Positions 38,339 to 45,270 of a DNA stretch of 64,000 nt are shown piece after piece. The notes below the pieces were generated by a model. That model was given only the letters and a program-made list of their open reading frames with translations. It did no database searches and was not told where the DNA came from. Position numbers and translations under genes: made by a program. How positions within the stretch are numbered: the stretch's first letter is position 1; each line of letters begins with the position of its first letter. This DNA comes from Streptomyces sp. SUK 48 (GTDB lineage Bacteria; Actinomycetota; Actinomycetes; Streptomycetales; Streptomycetaceae): contig NZ_CP045740.1 in assembly GCF_009650765.1 (NCBI RefSeq), positions 1,116,001 through 1,180,000 on the forward strand, read 5' to 3'.

Positions 38339-39715
38339 TCAGGAGGCGGCCCGCTCGGCCGGGGCGGCCGCGTCGGGGTGGGCGAGTCCCAGGTGCTCGC
38401 GCAGGGTGGTGCCCTCGTAGTCGGCGCGGAAGACGCCCTGTTCCTGGAGGATCGGCACCACCTGGTCGGCGAACGGGTCGAGGCCGCCCGGGGTGATGTG
38501 CGGGACCAGGATGAACCCGTCGGAGGCGTCCGCCTGCACGAACTCGTTGATGGTGCGGGCCACGGTCGCGGGGGCGCCCACGAAGGTCTGCCGGTTGCCG
38601 TTGTTGATCACCAGATCGCGGATGGACCACTTGTTGGCCTCGGCCAGCTCGCGCCACTCGCGCGCGATGGCGACGGGGTCCCGGTACATCCGCACCTGGG
38701 CGCGGCCCCGGGAGATGTGCTCCTCGCTCACCAGCGGATCGATGTCGGGCAGCGGCCCCTCCGGGTCGTACCCCGACAGATCGCGGTTCCAGACGAACTC
38801 CAGGTGCTTGAGCGCGGTGGCGCCGCTGACCTGCTGGCGGCGCACCTCGCGGGCGAGTTCGTCGGCCTCGGCGTCGGTGTCGCCGAGCACGAAGGTCGCG
38901 GCGGGCAGGATGAGCAACTGGTCCGGGCGGCGCCCGTACTTGGCGAGCCGGCCCTTCACGTCGGCGTAGAAGGCGCGGCCCTCCTCCAGGTGGGAGTACC
39001 TGCTGAAGATCGCGTCCGCGCCGGCGGCGGCGAACTCCCGGCCCTCCTCGGAGTCGCCCGCCTGGAAGATCACCGGGCGGCCCTGCGGGGAGCGCGGCAC
39101 GTTGAACCGGCCGTGGATGTCGAAGTGCTGCCCCCGGTGCACGAAGGCGCCGGCCCGCGCGTCCCGCAGGAAGGCGCCGGTGCCCTGGTCGGCGAGGATC
39201 TCGTCGCCGCTCCAGGAGTCGAACAGCTCGTGCGCGGTGGCCAGGAACTCCTTGGCGCGCGCATAGCGTTCGTCCTGCGGCAGGAAGCCGCCCCGGCGGA
39301 AGTTCTCGCCGGTGAAGGCGTCCCAGGAGGTGACCACGTTCCACGCGGAGCGGCCGCCGGAGAGGTGGTCGAGGCTGGCGAACTGGCGGGCCACCTCGTA
39401 GGGCTCGTTGAACGTGGAGTTGATGGTGCCGGTCAGGCCGAGCCGGTCGGTGACGGCGGCGAGCGCGGCCAGCACGGTAAAGGTGTCGGGGCGGCCGACC
39501 ACGTCCAAGTCGTATATCCGCCCGCCCTGTTCGCGCAGGCGCAGACCCTCGGCGAGGAACAGGAAGTCGAACTTGGCGCGTTCGGCGGTGCGCGCGAAGT
39601 GCGCGAAGGAGCTGAACTCGATGTGGCTGCCGGCGGCCGGGTCGCTCCACACGGTGGTGTTGTTGACGCCGGGGAAGTGGGCGGCCAGATGGATCTGCTT
39701 CAGCGGCTTGCTCAT
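38339..39715 (-). CDS. LLM-class FMN-dependent monooxygenase (NtaA/SnaA/DszA type)
   Basis: A 458-residue luciferase-like monooxygenase. It starts with L-K-Q-I-H-L-A-A-H-F-P-G-V-N-N-T-T-V-W. The subgroup marks S-G-G-R-S-A-W-N-V-V-T-S near residue 135 and Q-A-G-D-S-E-E-G near 230 are present. Members of this subgroup use reduced FMN and O2 on nitrilotriacetate, dibenzothiophene sulfone, dimethyl sulfide and similar compounds. GGAGG precedes ATG 39715 by 11 nt. It lies 19 nt after the second LLM gene. Given the sulfur-type leaders nearby, an organosulfur substrate is likely. Confidence 0.92.
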   Translation of the reverse strand: MSKPLKQIHLAAHFPGVNNTTVWSDPAAGSHIEFSSFAHFARTAERAKFDFLFLAEGLRLREQGGRIYDLDVVGRPDTFTVLAALAAVTDRLGLTGTINSTFNEPYEVARQFASLDHLSGGRSAWNVVTSWDAFTGENFRRGGFLPQDERYARAKEFLATAHELFDSWSGDEILADQGTGAFLRDARAGAFVHRGQHFDIHGRFNVPRSPQGRPVIFQAGDSEEGREFAAAGADAIFSRYSHLEEGRAFYADVKGRLAKYGRRPDQLLILPAATFVLGDTDAEADELAREVRRQQVSGATALKHLEFVWNRDLSGYDPEGPLPDIDPLVSEEHISRGRAQVRMYRDPVAIAREWRELAEANKWSIRDLVINNGNRQTFVGAPATVARTINEFVQADASDGFILVPHITPGGLDPFADQVVPILQEQGVFRADYEGTTLREHLGLAHPDAAAPAERAAS

Positions 39716-39734
39716 GGTCGTACGGTCCTCCGGC

Positions 39735-40997
39735 TCAGACGGCGGTGGCTTCGGCGGCGGTGGCGGCGTAGCGGTTGGCGGGGCGGGCGAGACCGAGCAG
39801 GCCGCGCAGGGTGTCCGCCTCGTAGGCGGTGCGGAACCGGCCCCGGCGCTGGAGTTCGGGCACCAGGTCGCGGCTGATCCGGGGCAGGTCGTGCCCGGTG
39901 ACGGCGGGCCGCAGCCGGAAACCGGTCAGCCCGGCGCCCGCCAACTCCTCCAGGAGATCGGCGAGTTGCGCCGCCGTGCCGGTGAAGATCCGGGCGTCGC
40001 CGGTGTACGGCTCCCCCGCGAGCGCGTCCAGCCGCTCCCGGCGCGCCTCGGCCTCTTTCCGGCTGTCGTCCAGGAAGACCAGGAGGTCCCCGAAGACATG
40101 CAGGGTCTCCCCCGCCCGCCCGGCGCTCTCCTGCTCGGCGCGGATCTCGGCCAGGATCGCGCGGGCGTGCTCCGTGTCGCGCGGGGTGACGTACCCGACG
40201 TCGGCCTGCCGGGCCAGCAGCCGGTACGGCACGGTGTCGTGGGCGAGCGCGCTGACCAGCGGCTGCCCCTGCGGCGGCCGGGGGGTGATGGAGGGGCCCT
40301 TGACGCTGAAAAAGCGGCCCTCGAAGTCGATGTAGTGCAGCTTGTCCCGGTCGACGAACCGGCCGGTTGTGCGGTCGCGGATCTCGGCGTCGTCCTCCCA
40401 GCTGTCCCAGAGCCTGCGTACCACCTCCACGTGGTCGGCGGCCTCGTCGAACAGGTCGGTGACGAGCCCCCGCGCGTCCGGGCTGTCGTACGCCCGGATC
40501 CGCTCGACGGTACGGCGGCCGAAGTGGTCGGCCTCGTCGGGCCGGGCGGTGATCCGCACCCGCAGGCCCGCGCGGCCGGTGCTGACGTAGTCGAGGGTGG
40601 CGATCGCCTTGGAGATGTGGAACGGCTCGGTGTGGGTGGCCACCACGGTCGGGACCAGGCCGATGTGCCGGGTGAGCGGGGCGACGCGGGAGGCGACGAG
40701 CACCGCGTCGAGCCGGCCGCGTACCTGGTCGGTGCGGTCGTCGGGTTCCAGCGGGTGCGCGGACTGGGGGCCGAGGCCGTCCTCGAAGGTCACGAAGTCG
40801 AGCAGGCCGCGCTCGGCCTCGGCGACCTGGCCGGCCCAGTATCCGGCGGTGAACAGCTCCCCCGGGCGGGCGACTGGCTCGCGCCAGGAGGCGGGGTGCC
40901 AGCCGGTGCCGTCCAGGGCGACGGCGAGGTGCAGGCGGGGGTCGAAGGGGGCGTCGGGGTGGGCGTCGGCAGGGGCGGAAGAGCTGGCAGAGGACAC
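39735..40997 (-). CDS. LLM-class FMN-dependent monooxygenase
   Basis: A 420-residue luciferase-like protein, related to but distinct from its neighbour. It has L-D-F-V-T-F-E-D-G-L-G-P near residue 68, a barrel strand-helix I-A-T-L-D-Y-V-S-T-G-R near 135 and R-P-P-Q-G-Q-P-L-V near 235, where the flavin phosphate is usually held. It lacks the S-G-G-R-S-A-W-N-V-V-T-S form of the NtaA subgroup. GTG 40997 has AGGAAGG 9 nt upstream. A 128-nt leader with a hairpin separates it from leader peptide 1. With the LLM gene downstream it forms a two-gene unit, presumably for stepwise oxidation of a sulfur compound. Confidence 0.9.
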   Translation of the reverse strand: MSSASSSAPADAHPDAPFDPRLHLAVALDGTGWHPASWREPVARPGELFTAGYWAGQVAEAERGLLDFVTFEDGLGPQSAHPLEPDDRTDQVRGRLDAVLVASRVAPLTRHIGLVPTVVATHTEPFHISKAIATLDYVSTGRAGLRVRITARPDEADHFGRRTVERIRAYDSPDARGLVTDLFDEAADHVEVVRRLWDSWEDDAEIRDRTTGRFVDRDKLHYIDFEGRFFSVKGPSITPRPPQGQPLVSALAHDTVPYRLLARQADVGYVTPRDTEHARAILAEIRAEQESAGRAGETLHVFGDLLVFLDDSRKEAEARRERLDALAGEPYTGDARIFTGTAAQLADLLEELAGAGLTGFRLRPAVTGHDLPRISRDLVPELQRRGRFRTAYEADTLRGLLGLARPANRYAATAAEATAV

Positions 40998-41090
40998 GAG
41001 TTGGCGCCTTCCTGGGTGTCCGTACGAGGGCGCGCCGGGCCGCGCCGGGGCGGGGCACGGCGGCGGGCGGGCGCGGCGGGACGAGGGGAT

Positions 41091-41104
41091 CCGCGCGGCC
41101 GCGG
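41091..41104 (-). terminator. Candidate attenuator hairpin after leader peptide 1
   Basis: CCGCG-CGGC-CGCGG folds into a 5-bp stem 21 nt downstream of the leader-peptide-1 stop codon and before the LLM gene. Its position fits an attenuator. The stem is short, and a longer structure in the C-rich 128-nt leader is possible. Confidence 0.4.
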
Positions 41105-41125
41105 GGACCGGGCAGAGGGGGAGCG

Positions 41126-41248
41126 TCAGGAGCGACAGAGCGCGGCGGCCACGCGCTGGAGGTCGATATGGGGCCGGGAGTGCAGCACGGCGGAACGGGC
41201 GGTCCGCAGGACGCGCGCGCACGGCAGGCGCGTGGGGTCCTCGGTCAT
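41126..41248 (-). CDS. Leader peptide 1 (sulfur-type, His-Ile-Asp-Leu family)
   Basis: A 40-residue peptide with a strong SD (GGAGGTG) 5 nt before ATG 41248. The C-terminal half reads R-P-H-I-D-L-Q-R-V-A-A-A-L-C-R-S. This is the motif of short Streptomyces leader peptides that precede sulfur-assimilation operons, with a Cys close to the end. It precedes the two LLM monooxygenase genes. Inferred mechanism: ribosome stalling at the Cys codon when cysteinyl-tRNA is scarce opens the downstream genes. Confidence 0.82.
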   Translation of the reverse strand: MTEDPTRLPCARVLRTARSAVLHSRPHIDLQRVAAALCRS

Positions 41249-41345
41249 GTCCGCCACCTCCGTCCACCGCGCTCGGCGGGCCGCGCGCACGGCGGCCGCA
41301 CCTGTCTCGTCATGAGGCACAACGCCCCGGCCCCCGTGGGTGTTC

Positions 41346-41384
41346 CCGGCCGCGGACCGCGGTCGCGGGAGCTGTCGCGGCCGG
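41346..41384 (-). terminator. Terminator hairpin after the substrate-binding-protein gene
   Basis: The 9-bp arms CCGGCCGCG and CGCGGCCGG with a 21-nt loop lie directly past the stop of the binding-protein gene (41389) and ahead of leader peptide 1. It likely separates the transport unit from the monooxygenase unit. Confidence 0.6.
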
Positions 41385-41388
41385 CTGC

Positions 41389-42408
41389 TCAGGAGTCGCT
41401 GAGCGGCAGTCCGGGCGGGTTGACCTGGGACTTCGCCACGGCCTCGTCGGAGAGGTGGTAGGCGGCCAGCCACTTCGCGTACTGCCCGTCCTCGATCAGG
41501 TGGTCGACGGCGTCGGCGATGGGCTTGGCGAGGCCGCTGTCCTTCTTCGTGGTGGCCGCGATCAGCCCCTGGAGGCTCGCGCCCGCCCCGGAATAGGTGC
41601 CCGCGCTGCGGGTCGGGTTCGGCGACGTCGCGGTCTGGGTGACATGGTAGGCGACGCCGGGGTTGGCCGCGAAGTAGGCGTCGATCCGGCCGCCGGACAG
41701 CGCCAGATAGGTGGCGTTCTTGCTGGCGTAGTGCTTGACGGTGAGGGACTTGCCCTCGGCCTTCAGCTTGCTCTGCCACTCCAGGAGGATCTTCTCCTGG
41801 TTGGTGCCGTTGTCGACGGCGACCGTCTTCCCGGCGAGGTTCTCGTAGTTCCCGCCGAACTTCCAGGTGCTCTTCTTCAGCACCTCGAAGCCCACGTTGT
41901 CCTTGCGGTACGAGGCGAAGTCGTACTTCTTCTTGCGTTCCTCGGTGTCGGTGATGTTCGCGAACCCGACGTCGGCCTTGCCGCTGTCGATGCCGACGAA
42001 CATGTTCTCCCAGGTGGCGTTGGCCAGTTGGGGCTTGAGGCCGAGGACCGCGGCGACCAGCCGGCCGAAGTCGGGCTCCGCGCCGGTGAGGGTCTTCTGG
42101 TCGCCGCCGATGTAGGCGAGCGGCGGGAAGCCGTCGGGCAGCGCGCCCACGGTGATGTTCAGGGTGCCCCGCTCACGGACGGCGGCGGGCAGTTCGGCGT
42201 TGAGCGAGGTGACCTCGGATACCTTCAACCGGGTCTGTCTCGCGGCGCCGTTGGACACCCGGCCCACGGTCACCGTGCCGACGGCGTCGGTCGTGGTGGC
42301 CGCGTCGCTGCTGCCGCCGCAGGCGGTGAGGGCGCCGGCGAGGGAGGCGACCGCGGTGGCCGCGGACAGCGCGCGTGTCAGGCTGCGTCGGGTGAGGTGG
42401 CTGGGCAT
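41389..42408 (-). CDS. ABC transporter substrate-binding lipoprotein (amino-acid type)
   Basis: A 339-residue periplasmic-binding-protein-3-fold lipoprotein. It has a basic N-terminus, a hydrophobic stretch and the lipobox L-T-A-C, with lipidated Cys at about residue 30. The mature part shows the SBP_bac_3 pattern: F-P-P-L-A-Y-I-G, T-G-A-E-P-D-F-G-R-L, G-K-A-D-V-G-F-A-N-I-T-D-T-E-E-R-K-K-K-Y-D-F and G-K-T-V-A-V-D-N-G-T. The family binds polar amino acids; a SAM-riboswitch-like element in the same unit suggests a methionine- or cysteine-related ligand. ATG 42408 follows AGGACGG. No ATPase is encoded in the cluster. Confidence 0.92.
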   Translation of the reverse strand: MPSHLTRRSLTRALSAATAVASLAGALTACGGSSDAATTTDAVGTVTVGRVSNGAARQTRLKVSEVTSLNAELPAAVRERGTLNITVGALPDGFPPLAYIGGDQKTLTGAEPDFGRLVAAVLGLKPQLANATWENMFVGIDSGKADVGFANITDTEERKKKYDFASYRKDNVGFEVLKKSTWKFGGNYENLAGKTVAVDNGTNQEKILLEWQSKLKAEGKSLTVKHYASKNATYLALSGGRIDAYFAANPGVAYHVTQTATSPNPTRSAGTYSGAGASLQGLIAATTKKDSGLAKPIADAVDHLIEDGQYAKWLAAYHLSDEAVAKSQVNPPGLPLSDS

Positions 42409-42459
42409 GGCCGTCCTTGTCGTTCGCTGGTGTGTCTGGGGAGAGGGAAGGGGGTGGGC

Positions 42460-42525
42460 TCAGAGGACCTGGGCGGGGAAGTCCCGGGTGCGGTGGTGGC
42501 GGTGGCGGTGGCGGTGGCCGGTCAT
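42460..42525 (-). CDS. Histidine-rich 21-residue ORF between permease and binding protein
   Basis: A 21-residue frame whose ATG overlaps the permease stop (ATGA), the coupling arrangement expected for the next operon gene. It contains H-R-H-R-H-R-H-H followed by R-T-R-D-F-P-A-Q-V-L. In related amino-acid transport operons the ATPase gene commonly occupies this position. It could be a metal-binding micro-protein or a chance frame in the GGTGGC-repeat DNA at 42490-42518. Confidence 0.45.
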   Translation of the reverse strand: MTGHRHRHRHHRTRDFPAQVL

Positions 42526-43502
42526 ACGGCGGCCTCCCGACGCAGCCGGGCGCGGAACGCGGTGAGGCCGGCGCGTGCCTTCTGGAGCGGGGTCGGCGGC
42601 AGGGTGCGGGTGGCTCCCCGGGCGAAGTACCGCTCCACGTAGAACTGGACGACGGAGACGGCGCTGGTCAGGATCAGGTACCAGACGGTGGCGACCAGCA
42701 GCAGCGGCACGATGTCGCCGGGGTAGGTGCTGCCCATGGTCTGCACGGAGCCGAACAGGTCGAGCAGCGATACGTAGAACACCAGGGACGTGCTCTTGAC
42801 CAGGCCGATGAGCTGGTTGACGTAGTTCGGCGTGATGGAGCGCAGCGCCTGCGGCAGCACGATCCGGGTGAACTGGCGGGCCCTGGGCAGGCCGAGCGCG
42901 GCGGCCGCCTCGTGCTGGCCCTGGTCGACGGAGAGCAGTCCGCCGCGCACCACTTCGGCCGCGTACGCCGCCTCGTTGAGGCCGAGTCCGATGACGGCGA
43001 CCGTCATGTCGGTGGCGAGCTTCGACTCGTCGAAGCTGACGAAGGCGGGTCCGAAGGGGATGCCGAGGCTCAATGTCTTGTACAGGGCGGAGAAGTTGTA
43101 GAGGAAGATCAGGACGACGATCAGCGGTACGGAGCGGAACAGCCAGGTGTAGGTCCAGCTGACGGCGCGCAGCACCGGGCTCCCGGACTGCCGCGCGAGG
43201 GCCAGCAGGACGCCTCCGATCAGGCCCAGCAGGGCGCTCAGGGCGGCGACTTCGAGGGTGACGAGGAGGCCGTCCAGGACCGTGGGCCGCAGGAACCAGT
43301 AGCGGAAGCGGTCCCACTGGTAGAAGGGGTTGGTGGCCAGGCCGTGCGCGATCTGGGCGACGACCACCAGGACGACGGCGGTGGCGATCCACCGGCCGGG
43401 CCGGCGCAGCGGCTGAACCCGCTGTGCGTCGAGGGGCTTTGACGGCTCTGCGGCGGGCGGCGCCTCGGCGAGCGAGACGGCGGCGCCTGGGAGTTGGCTC
43501 AT
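42522..43502 (-). CDS. ABC transporter permease (polar amino-acid type)
   Basis: A 326-residue HisM-family permease. A soluble N-terminus of about 45 residues is followed by transmembrane segments and the EAA loop N-E-A-A-Y-A-A-E-V-V-R-G-G-L-L-S-V-D-Q-G-Q-H-E-A-A-A-A-L-G-L near residue 180, which docks with the ATPase. ATG 43502 has CCGGAG 8 nt upstream. It lies 169 nt after leader peptide 2, which is itself preceded by a SAM-IV-like riboswitch. No ATPase gene is present, so it must borrow one or be inactive. Confidence 0.93.
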   Translation of the reverse strand: MSQLPGAAVSLAEAPPAAEPSKPLDAQRVQPLRRPGRWIATAVVLVVVAQIAHGLATNPFYQWDRFRYWFLRPTVLDGLLVTLEVAALSALLGLIGGVLLALARQSGSPVLRAVSWTYTWLFRSVPLIVVLIFLYNFSALYKTLSLGIPFGPAFVSFDESKLATDMTVAVIGLGLNEAAYAAEVVRGGLLSVDQGQHEAAAALGLPRARQFTRIVLPQALRSITPNYVNQLIGLVKSTSLVFYVSLLDLFGSVQTMGSTYPGDIVPLLLVATVWYLILTSAVSVVQFYVERYFARGATRTLPPTPLQKARAGLTAFRARLRREAAV

Positions 43503-43627
43503 GGCGGGCTCCGGCGGAGGGCGGGGCGTGCGGCGGGACGCGTCGGATCGCGTGGGAACGCATGGCAACGCGTGGGAACGGGACCGGAGTTGGCCCCAAC
43601 AGGAGAGGAAGACCGCTGAGGCGGCGT

Positions 43628-43642
43628 CCCCGGGATCCGGGG
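43628..43642 (-). terminator. Candidate attenuator hairpin after leader peptide 2
   Basis: CCCCGG-GAT-CCGGGG, a 6-bp GC stem, begins 29 nt after the stop of leader peptide 2 and lies upstream of the permease gene, where an attenuator would be expected. Confidence 0.45.
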
Positions 43643-43671
43643 CTACGGCCGCCGGGGCGAGAGGGTGTGGG

Positions 43672-43821
43672 TCAGCCCCGGCAGCCGTGGATCGCGCCCG
43701 GCGCGGTACAGAGCGCGCTGCTGACGCGCAGCAGGTCGACGGCGCGGTCCGCGACCAGGGCGGCGCGCGGCGGTACGCAGCCCTGGGGGCGGCTCAGGGC
43801 CGTCCGGGGAGCTGCGTACAT
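43672..43821 (-). CDS. Leader peptide 2 (sulfur-type)
   Basis: A 49-residue peptide starting at ATG 43821 with AGGTGA 5 nt upstream. It contains R-A-V-D-L-L-R-V-S-S-A-L-C, the same motif as leader peptides 1 and 3, and ends G-C-R-G, giving two Cys codons near the C-terminus. It lies between the SAM-IV-like riboswitch and the ABC permease, so the transport unit seems to have two sensors in series. Confidence 0.8.
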   Translation of the reverse strand: MYAAPRTALSRPQGCVPPRAALVADRAVDLLRVSSALCTAPGAIHGCRG

Positions 43822-43856
43822 GGCGTCACCTGTCACTGTCACGGCCCCGCGGGGCC

Positions 43857-43964
43857 TCGCGCTTACCGAAGTCGTCGTCCGGTCCGGTCGTCACCTGGGG
43901 CACCCCACCGCGTCGCGAGGGTTGCCGGTCAGCGAGCCAGGGCTTGGCGCTGACGCTCTTGACC
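43857..43964 (-). promoter_or_regulatory. SAM-IV-like riboswitch
   Basis: On the minus strand the aptamer starts GGTCAAGAGCGTCAGCG and has a perfect P2 stem GTCAGCG/CGCTGAC. The conserved ACCGGCAACCCTC core follows, then GCGGTGGGGTGCCCC and GGTGACGACC closing P1 (GGTC with GACC). Last comes the distal pseudoknot-type segment GGTAAGCGCGAGG. This order matches the SAM-IV class known from actinomycetes. A self-complementary GGCCCCGCGGGGCC (43843-43856) directly after it is a candidate expression platform. It senses S-adenosylmethionine and would lower expression of leader peptide 2 and the transport genes. Confidence 0.88.
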
Positions 43965-44043
43965 GCATCTGAGCCGCAAGTAATCCAGCAGGCGCCGCGA
44001 ATGTCAACGTCCGTCCGTCACGTGGACATCGCCCGGCCCGATC

Positions 44044-44934
44044 TCACCTGCGGGAAGTGTCCGGGGAGCCGCTCGCGTGGGCCGCCCAGTCCAGGATCTG
44101 GACGGCGGCTCCGGCGGCCTCCAGGCCCCGGCAGTGGCCCTCGTGGCGGCGCGCGATGCCGTCGAGGTCGAGATGGCGGCCGAAGGCGGGATGGCCCGCG
44201 AGGCGGCGGGCGTAGGCCCACAGGGCCCGGTGCCCAGCGATGCGCTGCACCGCGGACGCGTCCAGGTGGCAGCGGTGCACCAGGTCCAACCGCACCAGGG
44301 ACACCCAGAGTTCGACATCGGCGGCGGTGAGCCTGCCGTCGGCCAGGTACACCTCCCCCGCCAGCCGCCGCTCCAGCCGGCCCAGGGTGTCCAGCAGCAC
44401 ATCGAGCGCGGCCGCCCGCTCCGCGGGGCCGGCACCGGCGCGGCCCGCGCGCTGGGCGGCCTCCTCGATGCCCTCGGCGCACATCCGCTCGACGGCCTCG
44501 ATCACGGACTCCAGGCCGGGCGGGAACAGGGGGTGCGCGCAGGTGCGCGGGAAGCGGTCCAGGTCGCGCAGGATGTCGCGGGCGTGGGTGCTGACGATGC
44601 GTCCGGACCAGTCGTCGCTGAGCACCGGCGCGAGCGCCGGGCCCCGGTAGTGGTAGGCGCTGGCCTCGTACAGCGGACGCAGTGCGGCGTGGCCGCCGCC
44701 GTGGCCGTCCGGGAGGGCGGGCAGGAGGGTGACCGGACAGCTGTCGGCCAGGCCGAGCAGGGCATGACCGACGGCGAGGCGCAGTCCGTCGGGACAGGCG
44801 GTGGACAGATGGAGGCGGTAGCGGTGCGGCACGGCGTAGTGGCCGCTGCGCGCGTCCCGGCCGAGCCGGCCCCGGAAGGCGGGCGCGGCGACGCGGTGGG
44901 CGGGCGGGACGGCGGCGAGCGGAGTGATGGACAT
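44044..44934 (-). CDS. Glutathionyl-hydroquinone-reductase-like (GST Xi-class) protein
   Basis: A 296-residue divergent member of the YqjG/ECM4 family. The thioredoxin-like part has H-L-S-T-A-C-P-D near residue 43, where the family has A-C-P-W, so the active Cys is kept but the Trp is lost. Y-H-Y-R-G-P-A-L-A-P-V-L-S-D near residue 95 and I-V-S-T-H-A-R-D-I-L match the usual V-P-V-L-W-D and I-V-S-N-E-S segments. The C-terminal helical GST domain is complete. Actinomycetes use mycothiol rather than glutathione, so the cofactor is uncertain. ATG 44934. Leader peptide 3 precedes it by 99 nt. Confidence 0.8.
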   Translation of the reverse strand: MSITPLAAVPPAHRVAAPAFRGRLGRDARSGHYAVPHRYRLHLSTACPDGLRLAVGHALLGLADSCPVTLLPALPDGHGGGHAALRPLYEASAYHYRGPALAPVLSDDWSGRIVSTHARDILRDLDRFPRTCAHPLFPPGLESVIEAVERMCAEGIEEAAQRAGRAGAGPAERAAALDVLLDTLGRLERRLAGEVYLADGRLTAADVELWVSLVRLDLVHRCHLDASAVQRIAGHRALWAYARRLAGHPAFGRHLDLDGIARRHEGHCRGLEAAGAAVQILDWAAHASGSPDTSRR

Positions 44935-45033
44935 GCGTCTCCCCGGGTGGTGGGCGTGCGAGGGCGCGTCGGCGGGAGCCGTCGGGACGGTGGCCGCGAG
45001 GACCTGAGCGGCGAAGGGGCGTGGTTCAGCGCG

Positions 45034-45156
45034 TCAGCGCGGGTCGCCCTGGGCGCTGCACACGCGCAGCAGGTCGATGTGCAGGCGGGAGGTGAGCAGC
45101 GGGGTGCGCGTCGGCGTCCGGCCCGCTCGGCCGGTGACCGCTTCGAGGCGCGCCAT
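45034..45156 (-). CDS. Leader peptide 3 (sulfur-type)
   Basis: A 40-residue peptide starting at ATG 45156. It contains S-R-L-H-I-D-L-L-R-V-C-S-A-Q-G, the clearest of the three leader motifs, with the Cys moved to just after R-V. A G-rich AGGTAGGGA lies a few nt upstream. A TTGACG box with GAGACT 17 bp downstream (45190-45218 on the complement) could be its promoter. A small hairpin (44979-44990) lies between it and the GST-like gene. Confidence 0.8.
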   Translation of the reverse strand: MARLEAVTGRAGRTPTRTPLLTSRLHIDLLRVCSAQGDPR

Positions 45157-45270
45157 GATTCCCTACCTGTTCACTAGGATTCCCTGTCGGGAAGTCTCGA
45201 TCCCCCTCGCCCCGGCGTCAAGAGGGTGTCCACCGTCGGGGACGCGGGCCCGCCCGCACTGGTACCTCTC

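Noticed and set aside
42487..42520. GGTGGC trinucleotide-like run as a separate microsatellite
   Set aside because: Fully explained by the His/Arg codons of the 21-residue ORF region and too short to call as a repeat element.
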